DNA from: Microcaldota archaeon
GTDB lineage: Archaea > Micrarchaeota > Micrarchaeia > Micrarchaeales > Micrarchaeaceae
Reading direction: 5' to 3'
DNA: 38,362 bases
Assembly: GCA_021785805.1 (NCBI GenBank)
Contig: JAJYEJ010000002.1
Coordinates: 3,073 to 41,434, forward strand
Positions 1 through 9,331 of the stretch are shown in pieces. Position 1 is the stretch's first letter. The number at the start of each line of letters is the position of its first letter. The notes below the pieces were generated by a model. The model was not told where the DNA came from, ran no database searches, and saw nothing but the letters and a program-made list of their open reading frames with translations. The translations under genes and the position numbers were made by a program.

Positions 1-275
1 AGCACTCCGGTCAATGGGCTTATCGTCACCGTCGGGGTGGTCGTGTTCGGAATCGCCTTCAGTACTGGAGGGGTCGCATTGAAGTAAATCGGTGTCGCAC
101 CACCGTTCGCTATGACGAGATGAAGCGTTTCGCTTCCGCTCATATTCACTACGAAGTTCAGCGGACCTGCTACCTCCTCAAGCTGGCCGTTGGCCACTCC
201 AAGGTCAAGCAGAGAGAAAGAAAGAAAAAGCAAGAGAAGGACCGATAAAGCTATAGTCCTCTCTTTGTTCGGCAT
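1..275 (-). CDS. Secreted/surface protein, partial (C-terminus runs off the window)
   Basis: Manual translation from ATG at 275: MPNKERTIALSVLLLLFLSFSLLDLGVANGQLEEVAGPLNFVVNMSGSETLHLVIANGG...; N-terminal signal peptide; open to position 1. Confidence 0.75.
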   Translation of the reverse strand, partial: MPNKERTIALSVLLLLFLSFSLLDLGVANGQLEEVAGPLNFVVNMSGSETLHLVIANGGATPIYFNATPPVLKAIPNTTTPTVTISPLTGV

Positions 276-288
276 TCACATAACACCA

Positions 289-798
289 TTAGCAGGTTAC
301 TTCCAGTGTTATCGTCTGCGTATATACTGCCGCTGTCTGCCCTGCTGGAACATTGAGCCCGAAGTATATGTCATTCGTTGATGCTCCGGTCGGGACAACT
401 ATCCCGGTGTCGACCCCAGTGGTGTATCCCAATGCGGTTCCCGGACCTCCCGATGTTTTCGCCCACAGGGTATTGCTCACACCCATCGTGCCCGAAGGGG
501 ATCCAGTCCAATCTACGCCATATACGACAGCATTCGCATTAGTGTTGCCTATCGTGTCCGAAAGCACTATAACATTTGTAGTCGGTGCGCTTGAGCCTGG
601 CAGTACTGTGCCAAAGCTAATCGCAGTGTTCGATATGTCGAGAGCGCACGTGAGAGGCACATTGACCGTGCCCGTAATCGTGTTCGTCGCGGCGCCTGCA
701 AACATCACTCCGCCTTGCAACAGAGCGAATCCCAACACTGCGAGAAGCATTGCCGTAGCTGCTATGCCGAAGCCAGCCGCTGTCCTATTACTTCTCAT
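289..798 (-). CDS. Small secreted protein consisting of signal peptide plus a 120-aa Cys-bounded domain
   Basis: 169 aa ORF; signal peptide MRSNRTAAGFGIAATAMLLAVLGFALL; residues from TCALDIS to ITLEVTC align over 120 aa with the C-terminus of the next gene. Confidence 0.85.
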   Translation of the reverse strand: MRSNRTAAGFGIAATAMLLAVLGFALLQGGVMFAGAATNTITGTVNVPLTCALDISNTAISFGTVLPGSSAPTTNVIVLSDTIGNTNANAVVYGVDWTGSPSGTMGVSNTLWAKTSGGPGTALGYTTGVDTGIVVPTGASTNDIYFGLNVPAGQTAAVYTQTITLEVTC

Positions 799-871
799 TT
801 AATCGCCTACTCAATTCTGTATGTTAAATTAAAAAGCCTTTTGGTATCGTTCAGTATAATGGAATGGCACC

Positions 872-3800
872 TCAACAGCTCGTCTCGAGGGTTATGGTCT
901 GGGTATACGAAGGCGACGGGGACTGTCCTGTAGGCACACCAAGACCGAAATATATGTCGTTTCCGGAGCCTGCCGGGAGCAGTATGCCTGTGTTGGCCGG
1001 GAGGGTCCCGAGCGGCGTAGCCGAGCCCCATGGGGTGCCGCTGGTCTTCGAATAGACCGTATTGCTCACCCCGAAGTTCAATGGCCCTGAAGCCCAGTTG
1101 TTTCCGTAGACGAACAATATGGAGTTGACGTTCCCTACGTCGGTGACCGCCACCGAGTTGTCCGTAGGCAGGCTTGTGGAGGGGTATACGGTCCCGAAAG
1201 CTATGTTGTTGTCGCTCACGTCTATCCCGCATGTCGCCGGGGTGAAAGTAACCTGGACCGTATTGCCTGCGATGGCGGCTCCCGAAGCTGGAGATACAAG
1301 ATAATTCACCGCCCCGACCATCTGGTCAGGTATGCTGTAAGAGTACGTTCCTGGCGTGTCCTGGAACTGTATCGTATTCTGTGTCGAGGAAAGCGTCTGT
1401 CCATTGTATATGACGTTCCACGCGTTTCCGCCTGGGAGACCGGTCTCGGCGAAGCTGGTTATCCCGTTCCAGTCCGCTGTAACGATACCGTTGCCGTTGA
1501 CGTTGAGGTTGGTCACTGTGGCTATGGAGTTGAAAACTGTGAGGTTGGCGCTATTGCTTGTCGTCCACCTGCTGAATACGTAGTTGCCGGAGGGCGGCGC
1601 CAGAGCCTGTATGTTTCCGGTCCCTATGACTCTCATCACCTGTCCATTCGAATATACGCTCTCGTTCGTGTTTATTGTCGCCGAGGACGGGGTGTCATCC
1701 AGTGTCACATACCTGGGCTGGAACACATAAGCCGCAAGCGCGACTGCTCCGGCGGATTTTGGCGTCGCGGAGGCGGTGTAGCTCCCAGATGCCGTGTTCG
1801 TGCAGGTTGCGATTTCGGTAGCGGCGCCAGGATTCCCGGCGTAATCCGCCAGTAGGTATTCCTGCCGTGTGCAGCCGCTCGGTATCGATGTGCTTGAGAA
1901 CTCCTGCCCGCCGCTCGCTATCAACAGCAATACGAAGGAGTTGGAGGAGGCCACATTGTAGTTGAGCGTCTGACTCGTTACGCTGTTGCCTGCGCTTGTA
2001 TACAGTTGGTAATTGGTCTGATTTATCCCTATCCCGGCTATGGACTCTCCAGCATTCCCGGAGGCGCCTACCGTATTCGCGGAGCATACGTTTGTGTTCT
2101 GATGCCCCACTGATGCGGCCGGGGGCGGACTGGAAGCGTCTGTAGCATTAGCGTCTCCGAACCACGTCAGAGGCTTTGGCGAAGTCGAGAATGTCGTAAA
2201 GGCGCCTGCATTGCAGTAGTGTCCCGAATATGCGCCAGGGAGGGAAACGGACAACAGGCCGCCCAGAGGCAACGAGTTCGAGCCGAAGCTGAACGGTACC
2301 GAATATGCGGCAGCCGTTATCTGGAAATTTCCTGTCAGCGAAGCTGAAGTATAGTTCGCGTTTCCAAGCGTGTCGAACAACTCGGCGTAGGTCCCCGGGG
2401 CTGAACTCGTGGTATACGCCGAAGATGACGAGGTCGTCGCGGTAAGGACATTGTTGACATATAAGCTTCCAGTAAGCTGGGAGTTGTAGGTCGTTATGGA
2501 ATAATCCACCACGCCCCCGTTGCCGTCATATTGATAGCTCTGCGGCACAGTGAGGGAGAGCGAAGGATAGGCCTGCACTACTGTCAGGGCGTTGTCCGAC
2601 GTATACTGGCTTACTGTGGAATCGTATGCCACTACGTTATACGTGCCTGCCGGCATCGGTGCGTCGGAAGGGGGGTTGCATGTCGAAATGGCATCACAGG
2701 ATACCGATCCAGTGCCAGTGGCAACCACGCTTCCGGGGGATGTCCCTTTCCCTACTAATATCTGTACAGTATCGGAACCGGATGGTGCTGTCGCAGTTAT
2801 CGTGTCACCCTGGTCATACGCGACCGAATTGCTCTGCATAACCAACGATAACGTACCTGCCTTGGAGAAGGCCACAGAGACGGAATTCCCAGCCACTGCG
2901 CTCCCGCTTTGGGGGAACGGGACATAGGTGCTTCCGCCAACTATTTGATTGGCTATGGAAAACGGATACGTCCCAGGTACGGTATCGAACGTGAGCGTAT
3001 TCGATGTCGAGGATTCCAATGAACTGTCATATACGACGTTCCATGTGGTGCTTGGAGGTAGCCCTGACTCGCTGAATGCGGTTATCCCATTGAAATCCGC
3101 GGTTATTATCCCATTGCCTTCTATGGTGGCCACGGTCGACGTCGAGAGCGCGTTCCCGATTACTATATTCGATGGATTGCTCACGGTCCAGCCTGTAAAG
3201 CTGTATGTCCCTGTCGCAGGCGCAGCTGCCGTTATGGGATTCGTCCCTATCACGGTCATCGTCGCCCCGTTCGGATAGCGGATCCCGTTATTGGTTATTA
3301 TGTTCCCTGTAGCTGGATTTATGTCCAATACGACCCCATAGGGGGCGAAGACATATGCTGCCAAAACCCCTATGCCGGGGGATGCCGATGGCGTCATGGT
3401 AAGCGTGTATGTGCCTGGATTCTGTGTGCATACTGCACTTACGGATGAATCCTGTCCGGAGGTGAGCAGGGACGTGGTCTTGGTGCAGCCTGAAGGCAGG
3501 GCGCCCAGGGAGCAATCCTCCCATCCGCATGCACCGACGATCGCGACAAAGCTATTCGACGCGCCCACCGTATAACTCAGCGTTGTCTTAGAACCGCCGC
3601 TCACGTTCGCCGCACTATACTGCGCGGACCTTGAGATGAGCGCATTGAATCCTATCCCTGAAGTTATCTCATACCACGAGGTGGACTGCTGGCACCACCC
3701 GACATTGGTCGACTGGTATCCTGTCGAGGCGCAGTTGCCTCCGCAGCTGCTGTAATAAGCGCTCTTCGCCACGGTGAACGATTCTGCAGGTATGCTGTAT

Positions 3801-4621
3801 CCTCCGGTACCGCATGCGAATACGTACGACGTGAAGCCTGGAGGCAGCGTAAGTACGACGTTGGTGGTGGAGCTTGACTGGGTATTCCCTGCAAGATAAG
3901 AGACCGCATAGCTCGAGAGCGAATCCGATACGCCTGAGAAGTAGAATGACGTGATGTTTGAACCGTATAAGGAGGTCGGGAGAGGAAGCCACTTCCCGCT
4001 GTTGTATTTGAACAAGGTAACGTTGCCCGGATTTCCACCGTTGCCTATGATCCAGCTTCTGGGGACAGAGAAATTATACGTGACGTTCGATATGAACTGA
4101 TCGGCATTCGCTGCAGTGCCGAGCAGGGAGGCAGCGCTCTGATTGATCTGTATGTATTGATAGACATCGCCAGGTGCGGTTTCCGGCGCCTGACTAAAAG
4201 GTACGGACGAGTTCGATACCGTGATGTTGAGCTGCTTTATCCTGCTATGCAGCCGTATATCCATGCTCCTGAACGCGGTCCCTCCCAGGCTGATGCGGAA
4301 CCTCTCCCCTCTCACGTCTAACGATCCCCTCCATTCCATCCCTGTGCCGTTAAGAGCGAAGCCCTCCGGAGGCGTGCCTATGGAAAGTTGCGCTCCGTAT
4401 GTTCCGGTTCCGTTCGTCTGGTTGCCTCCGTACGATGTGGTGTTGGCCGATATGTTGCCTGACGCCTCACTGCTGTTATATCCGCCAGATGATGAATTGG
4501 TCGCGTTCGTATGATTGTAAGCCGTATCGCCTGCCGCTCCAGCATGAGCTATCAGTGCTGCCATAGAAAGCAGCATTCCGATTACGAGCCAAGCGAGAAC
4601 CAGATGCACATTCCTGATCAT
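872..4621 (-). CDS. Large secreted surface protein with N-terminal PGF-pre-PGF-like domain, duplicated internal modules and C-terminal Cys-bounded domain
   Basis: 1249 aa ORF; signal peptide MIRNVHLVLAWLVIGMLLSMAALIAHAG; many N-x-S/T sequons; DVYQYIQINQSAA...FKYNSGKWLPLPT...SYAVSYLAG resembles PGF-pre-PGF domains; internal repeats. Confidence 0.85.
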   Translation of the reverse strand: MIRNVHLVLAWLVIGMLLSMAALIAHAGAAGDTAYNHTNATNSSSGGYNSSEASGNISANTTSYGGNQTNGTGTYGAQLSIGTPPEGFALNGTGMEWRGSLDVRGERFRISLGGTAFRSMDIRLHSRIKQLNITVSNSSVPFSQAPETAPGDVYQYIQINQSAASLLGTAANADQFISNVTYNFSVPRSWIIGNGGNPGNVTLFKYNSGKWLPLPTSLYGSNITSFYFSGVSDSLSSYAVSYLAGNTQSSSTTNVVLTLPPGFTSYVFACGTGGYSIPAESFTVAKSAYYSSCGGNCASTGYQSTNVGWCQQSTSWYEITSGIGFNALISRSAQYSAANVSGGSKTTLSYTVGASNSFVAIVGACGWEDCSLGALPSGCTKTTSLLTSGQDSSVSAVCTQNPGTYTLTMTPSASPGIGVLAAYVFAPYGVVLDINPATGNIITNNGIRYPNGATMTVIGTNPITAAAPATGTYSFTGWTVSNPSNIVIGNALSTSTVATIEGNGIITADFNGITAFSESGLPPSTTWNVVYDSSLESSTSNTLTFDTVPGTYPFSIANQIVGGSTYVPFPQSGSAVAGNSVSVAFSKAGTLSLVMQSNSVAYDQGDTITATAPSGSDTVQILVGKGTSPGSVVATGTGSVSCDAISTCNPPSDAPMPAGTYNVVAYDSTVSQYTSDNALTVVQAYPSLSLTVPQSYQYDGNGGVVDYSITTYNSQLTGSLYVNNVLTATTSSSSAYTTSSAPGTYAELFDTLGNANYTSASLTGNFQITAAAYSVPFSFGSNSLPLGGLLSVSLPGAYSGHYCNAGAFTTFSTSPKPLTWFGDANATDASSPPPAASVGHQNTNVCSANTVGASGNAGESIAGIGINQTNYQLYTSAGNSVTSQTLNYNVASSNSFVLLLIASGGQEFSSTSIPSGCTRQEYLLADYAGNPGAATEIATCTNTASGSYTASATPKSAGAVALAAYVFQPRYVTLDDTPSSATINTNESVYSNGQVMRVIGTGNIQALAPPSGNYVFSRWTTSNSANLTVFNSIATVTNLNVNGNGIVTADWNGITSFAETGLPGGNAWNVIYNGQTLSSTQNTIQFQDTPGTYSYSIPDQMVGAVNYLVSPASGAAIAGNTVQVTFTPATCGIDVSDNNIAFGTVYPSTSLPTDNSVAVTDVGNVNSILFVYGNNWASGPLNFGVSNTVYSKTSGTPWGSATPLGTLPANTGILLPAGSGNDIYFGLGVPTGQSPSPSYTQTITLETSC

Positions 4622-4692
4622 GCTACCACTACAAATTATGCGGGAGACTTATTAAGGTTTTCATAGCAGATAACCTAAGGATCTGCAAAGGG

Positions 4693-6078
4693 ATGTCCAT
4701 GTCATATGCGATAAGGTTCGGCACTAACGGATGGAGGGACAGGATGGACGGTGGGTTCAGCGAAGAGAATGTCCTAAGGGCGCTTCACGCCATAGCCGCA
4801 TACTCGAAAAAGACCTACGGCAAAGGCACCGTCATAATCGGTTTCGACGCCAGGAACCATTCACTGGAGTACGCACACCTGGCTTATGACATGTTCACGT
4901 CACAGGGCTTCGATGCGATGATGACCGACTCCCCGACCCCGACTCCTGTGCTGGAATTTTCCGTCAAGGATAAGGGCGCCGTCTGCGGTGTGGAGATAAC
5001 CGCGAGCCACAACCCTGCAGTGTATAACGGCATAAAGTTCATACCTGGATACGGCGCCCCAGCGAGCAAGGCGATAACAGACGAGATAGAGCGAATGGTG
5101 CCGTTTCACGCTGGTGTCCCAAGGCACGCCGAGCCGAAGACATTCTCGCCAAAAGCGGAGTACCTTAACGCGATAAAAGGGAAGATAGACCTTGGCAAGG
5201 TATCATCGCTCAGGGTAGTGGTGGATCCGTTCTACGGGACCACTATCGGATACCTGTCAGAAGCGCTCGCACAGGATGGGGTCAAGGTGGAGCAGATACA
5301 CAGCAATTACGACCCGGACTTCGGCGGCATGAACCCGGAGCCGAATGAAGAGTCGACCGCAGAGCTTGCTAAGAAAGTGCTCGAAACAGGAGCGGATATC
5401 GGAATAGCGAACGACGGCGACGGTGACAGATTTGTAGCCATAGACGGCAAAGGCGCGTTCTACCCTTCAAACAAGGCATGCCTTATAATCGCGGAGTACC
5501 TGTTCGGCACAAAAAGGAAAACCGGCAGGGTCGCCAAGACGGTCGCCGTTACCGCTGCGCTTGATAGGCTGTGCGAGGCGTATGGCGTCCCAGTGACTGA
5601 GGTCCCGGTGGGCTCCAAGTACATATCGCAGGAATTGATGGATGGCGCAGTTCTGGGAGTGGAGTCCACGGCAGGAGTCAGTTTCGGGTGGTGGCTCCCG
5701 GACAGGGACGGCATAGCGGCAGGGATGCTACTGTGCGAGATCATGGCGAACACCGGAAAACCGCTCGACACGCTGTGGCAGGAGGCAGCGAGCAAGTATG
5801 GATACGGGGTATACGAGGAGTTGGAATTTCCCCTCCAGCAGAAGCTTGAGGTGAACATGGACTTCCTTGTGAAAGAGGATTCCCGTTCTGAGTTCGGAGG
5901 GGCGCAGATAACAGGAAGGAGCAAGATCGATGGGATAAAGTTCCTTCTGGATGATGGGGCTTGGGTGTTAATAAGACGGTCCGGCACCGAACCCCTGGTA
6001 AGGGTTTACATAGAAGCTGCAACGAAGAGCAGGGCCGACGAGCTCATCGTGGCGGTAAAAAGGATCCTCGGATTATAG
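4693..6078 (+). CDS. Phosphoglucomutase/phosphomannomutase family protein (alpha-D-phosphohexomutase)
   Basis: 461 aa; active-site TASHNP, metal-binding DGDGDR, phosphate-binding RRSGTEPLVRVY. Confidence 0.95.
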   Translation: MSMSYAIRFGTNGWRDRMDGGFSEENVLRALHAIAAYSKKTYGKGTVIIGFDARNHSLEYAHLAYDMFTSQGFDAMMTDSPTPTPVLEFSVKDKGAVCGVEITASHNPAVYNGIKFIPGYGAPASKAITDEIERMVPFHAGVPRHAEPKTFSPKAEYLNAIKGKIDLGKVSSLRVVVDPFYGTTIGYLSEALAQDGVKVEQIHSNYDPDFGGMNPEPNEESTAELAKKVLETGADIGIANDGDGDRFVAIDGKGAFYPSNKACLIIAEYLFGTKRKTGRVAKTVAVTAALDRLCEAYGVPVTEVPVGSKYISQELMDGAVLGVESTAGVSFGWWLPDRDGIAAGMLLCEIMANTGKPLDTLWQEAASKYGYGVYEELEFPLQQKLEVNMDFLVKEDSRSEFGGAQITGRSKIDGIKFLLDDGAWVLIRRSGTEPLVRVYIEAATKSRADELIVAVKRILGL

Positions 6079-7149
6079 CGCCTTCGCCCTATCGCCCGCG
6101 TCTGTGCGCAGCGAGCCTATCGCATCAAAGTAGACCCCTTCGTTCTCATGTATGTATCCCAGAAGGGTCTGGCAGTCCTCGTGCGGCAACAACGGTGTCG
6201 AAGAGAGCAGTCTAACGGTCTCTATATCTATCACTAAGCCTGTCCTGCTCAGCTTTATCAATCCTGCCATCGCCCTGCCCGCCATGCTGAGTATCCAATC
6301 CAGATTCGCGCGCCTCCTTACTCCGTCCAAAGCGGCTTCGTATGCGGCTATCGGCTCCTTCAATGCCTTCAGGTTGTCGTCCAGCGCCCTTGCGTCGAGC
6401 ATAAGCCTATTCGAGGTAGCGACATCGTCGACGTTCAGTAACCTCTCCAGGTTGACCCTGCTAAAGAATACATTGAGTACGTCCTTGACGCAGTCCATGG
6501 CTTTGGTCGTGAGGGCATAATATGTATGGATCTCGGTAAGTCCACCGATCGTCTCCTTGACCTTATCGCTTGCCTCCCCTCCGTCCTTGACGTAAGCCAG
6601 TGCGGCGTCTATCGCCGCCTTCAGCTTCGGGATGTCCCGCTCATCCTGGCCCACCAAGCCATCAAATATACCGTCAACGGATTCGTCCAGGCCGCAAGGG
6701 TCAAAGGCATCCGCCAGCCTGCGGAGAATCTCAACAGTGTAGTGGAAGTTCTGCGGCCCAATCATATTATAGAGATCGTAGCCAATCTGTGTCCAGTCTC
6801 CAGTGTCGCCTTCGAGCCTGGACACGAGCGAATCCGAATCCTTGCACATGTCGTTTGCAAGCCCCATTGCCACGGTGGCGTACTCGATCCTAAGGATATC
6901 AAGTATGATCTGTACCTCGTCCCCGTGGATAAAATTCCTGGCTTTGTCGGACCTGACCTTAGGGGAATCTATTGGATTGAACTTGCCGTCAAAGAAGAAG
7001 ATATGCTCGAACAGCCCGCTTAGCTGCGATGTTACCTCATTAGCCCTACCCAGTGCGCGTTCTCCATAATCGATTGCGCAGTCATTGTGCAGTGTAATCT
7101 CCATCCCGCTTATTGGCATTATGTTCTTTCCGGTTTTGCGTGCATCCAT
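6073..7149 (-). CDS. Hypothetical protein, largely helical
   Basis: 358 aa ORF; convergent 6-nt overlap with the phosphohexomutase; TATA-like element upstream (minus-strand CTTTTTATAT, about 7199-7208); no family recognised. Confidence 0.8.
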   Translation of the reverse strand: MDARKTGKNIMPISGMEITLHNDCAIDYGERALGRANEVTSQLSGLFEHIFFFDGKFNPIDSPKVRSDKARNFIHGDEVQIILDILRIEYATVAMGLANDMCKDSDSLVSRLEGDTGDWTQIGYDLYNMIGPQNFHYTVEILRRLADAFDPCGLDESVDGIFDGLVGQDERDIPKLKAAIDAALAYVKDGGEASDKVKETIGGLTEIHTYYALTTKAMDCVKDVLNVFFSRVNLERLLNVDDVATSNRLMLDARALDDNLKALKEPIAAYEAALDGVRRRANLDWILSMAGRAMAGLIKLSRTGLVIDIETVRLLSSTPLLPHEDCQTLLGYIHENEGVYFDAIGSLRTDAGDRAKAL

Positions 7150-7223
7150 AGAAACACTCGATACGAACGGTTCGACCGCAGGCGGTTGCGTGCTTCAGAT
7201 ATAAAAAGGCATACCATCAGGTT

Positions 7224-7709
7224 TCAGGAATCGGATTGGTCCTTCCTCATCATTCTTAACAACTGCTCATGGTACTGTTCCGAAGGATTGTAAGAAGGCA
7301 TCTCCGGATGGGTGCTGAAGTAAGAGCCCTTGAACGGCTTGTTGTTCAGATAAATCTCCAACATGAATGCGTCGCTGCACTTCATCGCCCCTCTCAGCAC
7401 GACCAGGAATGCCGCATCATTCGTATAATCCGATATCTCCTGCAGGTTCCTGGCAACTCCGATACGATCCTTTATGTCAGGGAACTTGGCAAAAAGCCCG
7501 GCACATCCTGCCATCGCCTCCGGCACCTTGCGGAGCCCTATCATCGCAAGATGCATCCCTATCTCGTCGGCATCCCTAACTCCTTTTCCCGAAAGCGAGT
7601 CTACGAGTGAACGGACGTAATCCAAAGCGCGGGTTTCAATCTCGGGCCTTGGCCGGCTTATATCAAATCTCCCATCGTGTGCCAAAGCATGTGGCGCTCC
7701 TGTTACCAT
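7224..7709 (-). CDS. Hypothetical protein
   Basis: 161 aa ORF, same strand as neighbours; no family recognised. Confidence 0.75.
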   Translation of the reverse strand: MVTGAPHALAHDGRFDISRPRPEIETRALDYVRSLVDSLSGKGVRDADEIGMHLAMIGLRKVPEAMAGCAGLFAKFPDIKDRIGVARNLQEISDYTNDAAFLVVLRGAMKCSDAFMLEIYLNNKPFKGSYFSTHPEMPSYNPSEQYHEQLLRMMRKDQSDS

Positions 7710-7786
7710 ATCCTATCAACCTCCCAATATGGCTCCGCTGGACATGATATATAAGCGTTTCTATAATCCAGCGAGCAACCACTTAG

Positions 7787-8458
7787 CTAAAAGCCATGCC
7801 CTGAGGGCTCTTCGGTTTCGGACGGCGCCTCTTTCCTTAGCCTCCTCACATTTTCCATCCATAACGAGTAGTTTGCCGAAGCCCCGCGGAACATCACGTG
7901 CTCCTTCGTGCCATCCGGATACCCGCTCATCAATACACTGCGTTTGGGTTCCATGTGGTGCATGGCCTCCTCTAGCTCCTTAAGCGAGCGCAACATCATC
8001 CTGCTCACTCCGGTGTGCGCAGGCAGGGCCTCTTGCACTGGGAAAAAAGAGGCCTTGGCGCGCATTACCAGTTTCTTGTGGTGGGGTGCCTCCACTTTTT
8101 GGATATCTGCAATGGCTGCCCTAAAGCCTCCGATGTTGTGGGTCCTCGCCAAATTAGCCAATTGCGTTGAAACGAATACCGATGTCTCCGCATCGGAACG
8201 GGTCTTCCGCATCTCCGTAACAGATTCACGAATCTTTAGCATACCGTCATCGGTCTTGCCTATCTTCTGAAGGTTATTCACTATAGCGGTCAGACGCCTG
8301 CGCCTGTCGTCCGTCATTCCCCCATTCATATAATCGAGGACCAACTTCCTGGCATCCGCAAAGGTCTCTTCCTCAAGCGCATCATGCCATCTAATCCTTG
8401 GCGCATTTTGTTGTCTTGTTTTGCTAGTCGGCATTAAACCATCGTTAAGGACTCCCAA
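7787..8458 (-). CDS. Hypothetical protein, helical, basic N-terminus
   Basis: 223 aa ORF; no family recognised. Confidence 0.75.
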   Translation of the reverse strand: MGVLNDGLMPTSKTRQQNAPRIRWHDALEEETFADARKLVLDYMNGGMTDDRRRRLTAIVNNLQKIGKTDDGMLKIRESVTEMRKTRSDAETSVFVSTQLANLARTHNIGGFRAAIADIQKVEAPHHKKLVMRAKASFFPVQEALPAHTGVSRMMLRSLKELEEAMHHMEPKRSVLMSGYPDGTKEHVMFRGASANYSLWMENVRRLRKEAPSETEEPSGHGF

Positions 8459-8631
8459 ATCACATATATATTAGTTTCCTCGACCCGGACTTTGCGTCAT
8501 TATTACCATACGTTAAGGGGTATCTTGGCCATGGTTGGCGCACACGAGGAACTTTCCGCAATCGCAAGCGCAAAAGCGCCGGATAATCATTCTTTTAAAC
8601 ATTCCTTGCCAAACAATTTACGGCGTTTCAC

Positions 8632-9327
8632 ATGCGGACAATCGGGATATCAATAGGCGGCAGCATACTATCTACAAGAGAGGGCTACAACATAGAATTC
8701 GCAAAGAAATTCGCCACTCTCCTGTCAGGCTACAAAGACTACAAGTTCGTGGTCGTTGCCGGAGGAGGTCAGCTCGCCAGGGACTACATCAAGCTTACAG
8801 GCACCCTGGTAAACGACGCATTCCTGCTAGACGAGATAGGGACGACAGTCACGCGGCTTAATGCAATAATGCTCAAGAACGTATTCAAGAAGGGCGAAGT
8901 ATATCCATCGATACCCAGAACACTGGACGAGGTAAAAGCTGCGCATTCGATAAGCAAGATAGTGGTCCTGGGCGGGTTGATGGAAGGCATAACTACGGAT
9001 ACCGTGACTGTGCTGGCATGTGAAGCTGTCGGAGCCGATACTATGCTAAACATCAGCAAGGAAGCGTTCGTATACGACAGGGATCCGAAAGAGCCTAACG
9101 CCAAGAAGCTTCCAAGACTGACGTATGAGCAGATGCTTGCAATCGCATCGAAATACGACACCAGAGGTCCTGGCACTAACTTCATATTCGATGTGATAGC
9201 TACAGGCATGGCCAGGAGGTCGGGAATGAAGGTGCTGTTCACCGACAATGATGTCGAGCACATAAAGCAGGCGATAGAGGGAAGGGCGCACTATGGGAGC
9301 ATGATGGGCCCAGACGGCAAGGGATAG
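8632..9327 (+). CDS. pyrH: Uridylate kinase (archaeal UMP kinase, amino acid kinase family)
   Basis: 231 aa; ISIGGSIL..., VVVAGGGQLARDYIK, FVYDRDPKEPNAKKLPRLTYEQ, ARRSGMKVLFTDN typical of archaeal PyrH; TATA-like TTTTAAACA about 35 nt upstream. Confidence 0.93.
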   Translation: MRTIGISIGGSILSTREGYNIEFAKKFATLLSGYKDYKFVVVAGGGQLARDYIKLTGTLVNDAFLLDEIGTTVTRLNAIMLKNVFKKGEVYPSIPRTLDEVKAAHSISKIVVLGGLMEGITTDTVTVLACEAVGADTMLNISKEAFVYDRDPKEPNAKKLPRLTYEQMLAIASKYDTRGPGTNFIFDVIATGMARRSGMKVLFTDNDVEHIKQAIEGRAHYGSMMGPDGKG

Positions 9328-9331
9328 CCAT

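Noticed and set aside
353-802. 149-aa plus-strand ORF
   Set aside because: Antisense to the clearly secreted 169-aa protein; no independent coding signal.
5460-5987. 175-aa minus-strand ORF
   Set aside because: Antisense to the phosphohexomutase; composition is a reverse-complement artefact.
8531-8599. 22-codon ORF MVGAHEELSAIASAKAPDNHSF upstream of pyrH
   Set aside because: Overlaps the pyrH TATA region; no homology or other support.
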